DNA of 32,640 bases, from the NCBI GenBank assembly GCA_029257385.1, contig JARIBS010000004.1:1-32640 (forward strand), in the 5' to 3' direction. The first letter of the stretch is position 1. Every line of letters starts with the position of its first letter. This stretch comes from Thiorhodococcus sp. (GTDB taxonomy: Bacteria > Pseudomonadota > Gammaproteobacteria > Chromatiales > Chromatiaceae). The position numbers and the translations under genes were made by a program. Positions 7,050-12,719 of the stretch are shown here, one piece after another. Below the pieces are notes generated by a model, which was not told where the DNA came from, searched no databases, and worked only from the letters and a program-made list of their open reading frames with translations.

Positions 7050-9632
7050 TTAGGACTCGCGCCGGAAGACATGCGCGCGCGAGGTCGCCAGCCTGTTCCA
7101 GCCCGGTCGGTGCTCCAGCTTGGTGATGCGCATGTCGCACAGCACCGTGTTGTAGGCGAAGGCCCCGGCCGGACTCGGCTCATCGAGCGTCAGCATGTCC
7201 GCGTTGCCGGAGCGGTCGACGCCGTTCTCGTCGAGGTCGAGCCAGGCGCCCTCGTGCAGCACGAGCACACCGGGCATGCAGCGCTCAGTAACATAGGCCG
7301 GCACCACCACCCGACCGCGGTCGTTCCACAGCTCCACGGTGTCGCCGGTCTTGATCCTGAGCCGGGCGGCGTCGGAGGCATTGATGGTGACCTCCTGCTC
7401 GTAAGTCTCACGCAGCCAGGTGCAGTTGTTGAAGATGGAGTGGGTGCGCCCGCGTGGGTGCGGCGAGATCAGATGGAATGGATACTTGGCAGTCTTGGGG
7501 CTGTTCAATGACTCCCATGGCTCGATCCACTTGGGGATCGAGGGGATGTGGTAGCCGTACATGGTGCGGGTCCAGTCGGTGATCTGCGCCAATTGCGAGG
7601 AGAGGATCTCGATCTTGCCCGAGGGTGTCTCGAAGCGCTTGCCCAGCTCGATCTGATCGCGAAAGGCGACATGGGGTTTGTCCAGCTTGAACTTGTAGAC
7701 GCCATGCTTCTTGAAGTCGTCCCACGACATCTCGACGCCCTGGTTGACCATGACCTTGGTGTCCCACCACTCACGCAGATAGGCCTCGTCCACCGCGGCG
7801 GGGTCGTCGAAGTAGCTGCGATCGGCCTTGGGATTGTAGGTTCGGCCAAAGCGCTCGCCCATGCCAGTCTTGGCGCCGATACGGTAGGCCAGCTCGGTGA
7901 AGATCTGCAAGTCGGTCTTGGACTCGCCCATGGGCTCGATCACCTTGGGACGATGGATGTAGTAATGCCCTTTGTACCAGGGCAGGGCGACATCGTGGCG
8001 CTCGAAGTGGGTCGCCACCGGCAGCAGGACATCGGCATAGAGACCCGATGAGGTGATGGTGGAGTCCATGCACACCACCAGCTCCATCTTGTCCATGGCC
8101 TGGATTTCTTTGTTGATGTTGGTGAGCTGATTGAACCAGTTAGAGCCCTGCCAAAAAATCCCGCGGATGTTGGGAATGACGCCGTCGAGCTGGTCTTCGC
8201 GCGGCCAGAGGCCGATTTCCTCGCGCCTGACGTTGGGGTAGTTCAGCACGCAGTGCGCCCAGCGGTCGGACTTGATGGAGGCGAACCAGATGTTGGCGTA
8301 CTGATCGTAGGGATAGGCCACGGCCTCCGCGTGCCAGGCCTTGCCGACGCCCTCGGCCGACCCACCAAGCACGCCGATGTTGCCGGTCATGGCCTGCAGA
8401 GCCGCCGCCATTCTATTGTACTGCTCGCCATAGGCGTTGCGCCCCGGCGCCCAGCACGCCTTGAGCGCCGCGGGCTTGGTGCTGGCGTACATGTGCGCCA
8501 GTGTGCGGATGTCCTCGGCGCTCACCCCGCAGATTGCCGCTGCCCACTCCGGTGTCTTCGGCTCGCCGTCATAGACGCCCAGGATGTAGTCGCGGAAGTT
8601 CTCTTGGCCGTTCACGCTGCCGGAGGCCCACTCGGGCATGGTGGCGGCGTCCATCCCCTGACAGAAGCGGTCGATGAATTGCTGATCCTGCAAGTCGTTG
8701 GTAAAAATGTAGTGGGCCATGCCCGCCATCATGGCGGCGTCGGTGTTCGGCTTGATGGGCAGCCACCAAGCGTCGTAGACCGCCGCAGAATCCGTGTGCT
8801 GGGGGTCGACCAGCACGAACTTGCAGCCGCGCTGCTTGGCCAGACGCATGTAGTAGAAGGTGTTGCCGCCATGGAAAGTGTAGGCCGGGTTCCAGCCCCA
8901 CATGATCATCAATTTGGCATGGGCGAAGGTGTCGTCCTCGTTGCCGTCCTCGATGGTGCCGAAGGTCCAGCGCGAGCTGGCCGTGGTGGCCTGATAGGAC
9001 GGGACGGACCAGGAGTTGGTGCGGCAACTGAACATGCCGAGGAAGCGCCCGAGCAGACCCTCGATCTGGTCGGACTTGTGCAGCACCCCCCAGGAGGCGC
9101 CGGCGTAGCTCTGATCAAGGAGCGCCGTGGAGCCGTATTTCTCCTTGATGTCGATCATCCCGCGGGCGACGAACTCCAAGGCCTCGTCCCAACTGGCCCG
9201 CTTGAACTTGCCCTCACCGCGCTTGCCCACCCGCAGCATGGGGTAGAGCAGGCGCTCGGGGGAGTAGAGGCGCTGCCGGTAGGCGCGACCGCGTAGGCAC
9301 CCACGCACCTGCGGCTCTTCCTCGGTGTCCTTGCCGTAGAACCCGTCGCGCTGGTAGCGCCCGTCATCGGTGGAGATGCGTACGATGACGTCGCCCTTCT
9401 TGTGTGCCACCAGCATGTGGCGCGAGCCGCAGTTGTGGGCGCAACTGGTGACGACAGTTTGTAACTCATCGTCGCGCGGGTAGGGCGCGAAGGCGAAGGC
9501 CCGGGCCGGTTCGATCTTGATCAGCCCCCCGGCCCCAATTGCTGCGGCGCCCACTGCGCTGGCTTTCAGGAAGCTGCGCCGGTTCAGGTTGAGCCGTGAC
9601 TCCAGCAGAGAAAGATCGATGGGCGCGCTCAT
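7050..9632 (-). CDS. Tat-exported DMSO-reductase-family molybdopterin oxidoreductase, catalytic subunit
   Basis: 860 residues, the usual size for DmsA-like enzymes carrying bis-MGD. A twin-arginine signal (NRRSFLKAS, residues 17-25) and a hydrophobic Ala/Gly stretch direct periplasmic export. The N-terminal cluster motif reads C64-x3-C68-x3-H72 with C112 in RGCLRG: the third ligand, normally Cys, is His here. The likely molybdenum ligand is a serine in TNSWSVPS (Ser209 by alignment of pattern), as in DMSO-reductase-type rather than Cys-type enzymes. The C-terminal part (PFHLISPHPRGRTHS, then INASDAARLRIKTGDTVELWNDRG) is the MGD-binding domain. The start overlaps the pentaheme cytochrome stop by four bases (ATGA). 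Substrate is not readable from sequence: an S-oxide, N-oxide or sulfur/selenium oxyanion is possible, as is oxidation in reverse. Confidence is high for family and low for reaction. Confidence 0.93.
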   Translation of the reverse strand: MSAPIDLSLLESRLNLNRRSFLKASAVGAAAIGAGGLIKIEPARAFAFAPYPRDDELQTVVTSCAHNCGSRHMLVAHKKGDVIVRISTDDGRYQRDGFYGKDTEEEPQVRGCLRGRAYRQRLYSPERLLYPMLRVGKRGEGKFKRASWDEALEFVARGMIDIKEKYGSTALLDQSYAGASWGVLHKSDQIEGLLGRFLGMFSCRTNSWSVPSYQATTASSRWTFGTIEDGNEDDTFAHAKLMIMWGWNPAYTFHGGNTFYYMRLAKQRGCKFVLVDPQHTDSAAVYDAWWLPIKPNTDAAMMAGMAHYIFTNDLQDQQFIDRFCQGMDAATMPEWASGSVNGQENFRDYILGVYDGEPKTPEWAAAICGVSAEDIRTLAHMYASTKPAALKACWAPGRNAYGEQYNRMAAALQAMTGNIGVLGGSAEGVGKAWHAEAVAYPYDQYANIWFASIKSDRWAHCVLNYPNVRREEIGLWPREDQLDGVIPNIRGIFWQGSNWFNQLTNINKEIQAMDKMELVVCMDSTITSSGLYADVLLPVATHFERHDVALPWYKGHYYIHRPKVIEPMGESKTDLQIFTELAYRIGAKTGMGERFGRTYNPKADRSYFDDPAAVDEAYLREWWDTKVMVNQGVEMSWDDFKKHGVYKFKLDKPHVAFRDQIELGKRFETPSGKIEILSSQLAQITDWTRTMYGYHIPSIPKWIEPWESLNSPKTAKYPFHLISPHPRGRTHSIFNNCTWLRETYEQEVTINASDAARLRIKTGDTVELWNDRGRVVVPAYVTERCMPGVLVLHEGAWLDLDENGVDRSGNADMLTLDEPSPAGAFAYNTVLCDMRITKLEHRPGWNRLATSRAHVFRRES

Positions 9633-10498
9633 GGCTTGGTCCCCTGGGGTTCATTGTCTGGCTTGGACGATTTGGCTGGTTGCTTTGCCGCTTGCGGCTT
9701 CGGCTTAGCGACCCCGAGAAGGAAGCGCGGCTCGGATTCGGTAGGTCGGCCCTTCGCCCACTCCGGCACGGTCTCTGCCATTCCGGGCCAGGCATGACGC
9801 GGATAGGGATAGCTGATGCCATACCAGGACCGCCCGCCGTGGCAACCGAAGCAGACGTCTTGCTTCTCGGTTGCCAGCTTTTCGATGGCTTCTGGCTTCA
9901 GATAATTGACCTGGTGCCGGTGGGTGCGAAAGATCGTGTGACACAGCAGGCAGTTGTTCTGGAAGGCCGATCCGAATTCCACCCAGGGGCCAGGAATGGC
10001 CATGATCTCATAGGGGAACTGGCCATGGCAGAGCAGACAGATGTTGGGGTCGACCTGCTTGCGCTGGGTCAGGGTCGGGTCGCCGCCGGCGTGCGACATG
10101 CCAACCTCCTCGCGCGGGTCGTTGCCCAGATGACAGGTGCGGCACTTGAGGTCCATCACCTGCTTGGCGTAGTCGGTCACCAAATGGCGGCGGTGGAAGG
10201 TCTCCTCATCACCGCTGTAGGTGTCGAGGGTCGCGTACCAGGCGAGTGCCTCGCTGGCTTTAACGCCCGCAGGCGACTTGGCTCGAACACGCGTCTCTAG
10301 AATCTCGGCATGACAGGCAAGGCATTGATCGTCGGAGGCAGATTCGCTTGCGGGTTTGAAGTGCAAGGCATGCCACCGAGCTTGGTCATAGGGAAGCGCT
10401 TTCAGGCTGCTCAAATCCGCGTCTTTTTGGGTGTCTGCGTACACATGGGCACAGAGCAGGGACACGACGAGCATCGCCAATAGACCAGCCTTAGACAT
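9629..10498 (-). CDS. Periplasmic pentaheme cytochrome c
   Basis: 289 residues with a cleavable signal peptide (about 1-21, cleavage near VYA-DT). Five CxxCH motifs occur at 59-63, 119-123, 154-158, 183-187 and 216-220, so five covalent c-hemes are expected, in a region rich in extra His for distal ligands (HRRH, RTHRH). The Lys/Pro-rich C-terminal tail after about 255 looks unstructured. GGAGAG lies eight bases before the ATG, and the stop overlaps the molybdoenzyme start by four bases, which argues for a dedicated pairing. With no membrane quinol-oxidising subunit nearby, this protein is the likely electron carrier between the Mo/Fe-S pair and a membrane cytochrome or other periplasmic partner. 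I do not recognise it as a named cytochrome. Confidence 0.9.
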   Translation of the reverse strand: MSKAGLLAMLVVSLLCAHVYADTQKDADLSSLKALPYDQARWHALHFKPASESASDDQCLACHAEILETRVRAKSPAGVKASEALAWYATLDTYSGDEETFHRRHLVTDYAKQVMDLKCRTCHLGNDPREEVGMSHAGGDPTLTQRKQVDPNICLLCHGQFPYEIMAIPGPWVEFGSAFQNNCLLCHTIFRTHRHQVNYLKPEAIEKLATEKQDVCFGCHGGRSWYGISYPYPRHAWPGMAETVPEWAKGRPTESEPRFLLGVAKPKPQAAKQPAKSSKPDNEPQGTKP

Positions 10499-10791
10499 CG
10501 GAAAACTCTCCGCTCAGGTAGGTGGCTCAAGCCATCGGTCCGATTCCGTCAACCCATTTCGATCTTTAGTCCCTCTTTCCAAGTGGCGTCGGTTCGCTGT
10601 CCCGACTGACGCACTAATCAGGTATCTCGCCACATCCCAGTCTGGGGTTGGTCTCGCCTTGGTGCTTTAGTGGCCGTTGTGAAGGCTTGCTTCTAACTGT
10701 TTCTTTGACAGTCGCGGCAGGAATCGATTCCGATCAGAACAGCACATCCGTGTGCTAGATCAAGTTTCCGGCTAAATGGCCGCTCGATCGG
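10499..10791. other. 293-bp gene-free spacer before the pentaheme cytochrome gene
   Basis: No convincing gene is visible. It holds a small perfect hairpin (AGCACA-TCCG-TGTGCT, 10741-10756) just after the Met-Gly gene and a 12-bp palindrome GGAATCGATTCC at 10720-10731. There is no U-tract, so the hairpin is more likely an RNA processing or stability element than a terminator. I found no sigma-54 site here. Whether the cytochrome-enzyme genes have their own promoter in this gap or are read through from 12037 is open. Confidence 0.4.
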
Positions 10792-11604
10792 TTACTTGAG
10801 CGTCGGTGGATTCCAATAGCCACCCATTCCCGACATACCGCCCATGCCGTCCATGCCTGACATACCGCCCATGCCGCCCATTCCCGACATGCCGCCCATA
10901 CCGCCCATGCCTGACATACCGCCCATGCCGCCCATTCCCGACATACCACTCATGCCCGAGGGAACCCAGACCCAACCGCCCATTCCCGACATGCCACTCA
11001 TGCCGCCCATTCCCGACATACCACCCATGCCGCCCATACCTGACATGCCTCTCATGCCACCCATTCCCGACATACCACCCATGCCGCCCATTCCCGACAT
11101 ACCACCCATGCCGCCCATACCTGACATACCACCCATGCCGCCCATACCTGACATGCCACCCATGCCACTCATTCCGGACATGGGGTAGAAGTAGATGGAT
11201 CCTTCAGGGGTGATCTTAAAATAGCCGGACATGCCGCCCATTCCGGACATGCCGCTCATGCCACCCATCCCGGACATGCCACCCATCCCGGACATGCCAC
11301 CCATGCCGCCCATTCCCGACATGCCGCTCATGCCAGACATGCCGCCCATTCCGGAGGGAACCCAGACCCAACCACCCATGCCGGACATCCCTGACATGCC
11401 ACCCATGCCACCCATTCCCGACATGCCATCCATGCCAGACATGCCGCCCATCCCGGACATGCCGCCCATCCCGGACATGCCACCCATCCCGTCCATCCCG
11501 GACATGCCGTTCATACTGTATGCCGCTGTTGCGCCACCGGCCAGTGCCAGGCCGACGATAGCGGAGACAGCGGCTTTCTTGAACTTCATTATGGATAAGC
11601 TCAT
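10792..11604 (-). CDS. Exported Met-x-Gly triplet-repeat protein
   Basis: 270 residues. A signal peptide (MSLSIMKFKKAAVSAIVGLALAG, cleavage near ATA-AYS) is followed by 68 consecutive-type Met-x-Gly triplets (x mostly Ser or Gly, sometimes Asp, Asn or Arg) in four blocks of 16, 14, 23 and 15. The blocks are separated by GGWVWVPSG (twice) and one copy of the motif YFKITPEGSIYFYP at 128-141, and the protein ends YWNPPTLK. Every third residue is Gly, as in collagen or polyglycine-II helices, and every third is Met. Met-rich MxxM runs are known Cu(I)/Ag(I) ligands, and glycine-rich exported repeats also occur in sulfur globule envelopes; both roles are inferences. AGGAG lies nine bases before the chosen ATG; an alternative ATG is five codons later. 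No named family recognised. Confidence 0.85.
   Translation of the reverse strand: MSLSIMKFKKAAVSAIVGLALAGGATAAYSMNGMSGMDGMGGMSGMGGMSGMGGMSGMDGMSGMGGMGGMSGMSGMGGWVWVPSGMGGMSGMSGMSGMGGMGGMSGMGGMSGMGGMSGMSGMGGMSGYFKITPEGSIYFYPMSGMSGMGGMSGMGGMGGMSGMGGMGGMSGMGGMGGMSGMGGMRGMSGMGGMGGMSGMGGMSGMSGMGGWVWVPSGMSGMSGMGGMGGMSGMGGMGGMSGMGGMGGMSGMDGMGGMSGMGGYWNPPTLK
10822..11514. repeat. Nine-base-period low-complexity DNA coding Met-x-Gly triplets
   Basis: On the plus strand the region is built from CCCAT, CCGACAT and related units repeating every nine bases, with larger units of 18 to 45 bases copied nearly exactly. It codes the four triplet blocks of the minus-strand gene. Such DNA is prone to slippage, so copy number is likely to vary and assembly errors are possible. 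It is not a CRISPR array: there are no unique spacers. Confidence 0.85.
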
Positions 11605-11643
11605 TAGGGGATTCTCCTCAATCTCTTTATGGTGTTTGGGAAG

Positions 11644-11952
11644 TCAATGATCGTCGGCATACCATCCACGGATGTCGTAGCGACCAGGCATTCCCGGCTG
11701 GTTGAACGGGGTGTACCAGTGACCCTGGTCTTCGAGGAACTTGAGGCTCGGCGGGTAAGGCTGGGAAATCCCAGTTAGCGCCTTGGCATACCAGCCCTCG
11801 GGTTTCTGCACTTCGCGGATCACTGGAGCCCCAGCGGGTCGCTCGGAGGGCTGTGTCCCGGCGATGGGATATCCATCTTCTGCCAAGACCATCGAACCCT
11901 GCATCGCGAGCAGGCCGATGACAACCGCTGAGGTCAGGGCTGTAGTGCTCAT
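11644..11952 (-). CDS. Small exported protein of unknown function
   Basis: 102 residues with a clear signal peptide (STTALTSAVVIGLLAMQGSMVLA, cleavage before EDGYP). The mature 78 residues are rich in Pro, Tyr, Trp and Gly (GYPIAGTQPSERPAGAPVI, WYAKALTG, WYTPFNQPGMPGRYDIRGWY) and contain no Cys. It is the first gene after the sigma-54 promoter at 12037-12052 and lies 39 bases before the Met-Gly triplet gene, so it probably belongs to the molybdoenzyme transcription unit. I do not recognise the family. The mature part lacks the YxxTPxG motif of the other accessory proteins, although GxYDIRGWY is loosely reminiscent. A periplasmic structural or assembly role is a guess. Confidence 0.75.
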   Translation of the reverse strand: MSTTALTSAVVIGLLAMQGSMVLAEDGYPIAGTQPSERPAGAPVIREVQKPEGWYAKALTGISQPYPPSLKFLEDQGHWYTPFNQPGMPGRYDIRGWYADDH

Positions 11953-12036
11953 CGCTTACCTCCTCACGTGCATCATCAGACAGAAGAACCCTGGCTCGGC
12001 CCGAACGTGCCGTCTAGCGACCGCCACTTGAGGGAA

Positions 12037-12052
12037 TGCAATACTCGAGCCA
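12037..12052 (-). promoter_or_regulatory. Sigma-54 promoter for the molybdoenzyme region
   Basis: Read on the minus strand the sequence is TGGCTCGAGTATTGCA. It matches the sigma-54 consensus TGGCACG-N4-TTGCW at 14 of 15 fixed or spacing-defined positions, with the GG and GC exactly ten bases apart. Transcription would start near 12026 and reach the gene at 11952 after a leader of about 75 bases. The divergently encoded NtrC-type activator at 14628-15971 is the natural partner. Confidence 0.8.
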
Positions 12053-12138
12053 AACGCCAGAAAAATATTAAGCGACTGATTTAAAAAGCATTTGTAGTTT
12101 CGGTGAGTTTTGATCCGATACCGTTCACGAGGCTGTTC

Positions 12139-12153
12139 CTGACGTTCTGTCAG
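12139..12153. promoter_or_regulatory. Candidate activator-binding site 1
   Basis: CTGACGTTCTGTCAG, a perfect CTGAC-N5-GTCAG palindrome. It is the site nearest the sigma-54 promoter, about 115-125 bases upstream of the predicted transcription start, a normal distance for an NtrC-type enhancer. It aligns with three further sites upstream. Confidence 0.6.
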
Positions 12154-12171
12154 TAGCAGTCCCTTATAGTC

Positions 12172-12186
12172 CTGGCAAACGGACAT
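12172..12186. promoter_or_regulatory. Candidate activator-binding site 2, weak
   Basis: CTGGCAAACGGACAT matches site 4 (CTGACAAACTGTCAT) at 12 of 15 positions and begins 33 bases from site 1, about three helical turns. It is weaker because the right arm is degenerate. Confidence 0.4.
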
Positions 12187-12319
12187 CGGGCGGGCACGAT
12201 CGGGCGGCAATAAGGGGTGTGGAAGTGGGGCGCGGACTCATGTGAGACGCGGTACACGGTGCGACGATTCGGTGGGGTTGGCGGAGATCGGGAGCACTGG
12301 CGAGGGGCGGCGCGGAGGA

Positions 12320-12334
12320 CTGCCAATCTGTCAT
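12320..12334. promoter_or_regulatory. Candidate activator-binding site 3
   Basis: CTGCCAATCTGTCAT differs from site 4 at three positions and keeps the CTGTCAT right arm. It begins 44 bases before site 4, about four helical turns, so dimers bound at the two would lie on the same face of the DNA. Confidence 0.55.
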
Positions 12335-12363
12335 GCTGGTCGTGGGCTGGTGCCGAGTGGCGC

Positions 12364-12378
12364 CTGACAAACTGTCAT
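12364..12378. promoter_or_regulatory. Candidate activator-binding site 4
   Basis: CTGACAAACTGTCAT contains the perfect palindrome TGACA-AAC-TGTCA. It lies about 340 bases upstream of the sigma-54 start and about 345 bases before the histidine kinase gene, so it could serve either direction. Confidence 0.6.
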
Positions 12379-12719
12379 GCGGGCGCGCGAAGGCGGCGCG
12401 TTCAGGGCGATTCGGCGATCGCGAGCTGCGTAGATGCACGGATAGGAGCAGCCGGGATCTGCTATCTTTAAAGTGGTTGCTACAAATAATAATAGAGTTG
12501 TTAACAAGGTAAGCCCTAATTGCCAACAGGCATTTAGGTGGAGTGAGCGCCACACTTTTCAACTCGCTCGGACGCCTCGCAACGGCGCTACCTCCGAATG
12601 ACGCCTGAACGGCGAAAGACTCTGCATTTTTTTGAGGTCGGGTGGTTGGGATTCGCGCATTCTTTTCCGCTGCTTCGCCGCGCTGCATTCGAACTTTTCC
12701 GGACTCGGTACGACAATCG

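Noticed and set aside
8253-9296. 347-codon plus-strand open frame
   Set aside because: It is antisense to conserved parts of the molybdoenzyme; no start signal or domain.
4426-10498. Identification as SoeABC or PsrABC/PhsABC
   Set aside because: No NrfD-type membrane subunit is encoded, the likely Mo ligand is Ser rather than Cys, and the spacing of the N-terminal cluster (Cx3C) is of the DMSO-reductase type.
10741-10756. Intrinsic terminator after the Met-Gly gene
   Set aside because: The stem is only six bases and no T-run follows on the minus strand.
10822-11514. Possible CRISPR array or satellite DNA
   Set aside because: Period is nine bases with no unique spacers and the reading frame is kept throughout; it is a coding repeat.
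10806-11650. Plus-strand Pro/Met-rich open frames (MPPIPDMPPMP pattern) opposite the Met-Gly gene
   Set aside because: They are the complement of the triplet repeat and lack a signal peptide or ribosome site; the minus strand has signal peptide, ribosome site and operon context.
12496-12511. Palindrome TTGTTAACAA as a regulator site
   Set aside because: A single short AT-rich palindrome without a second copy or a promoter at a fitting distance; not enough to support a site.
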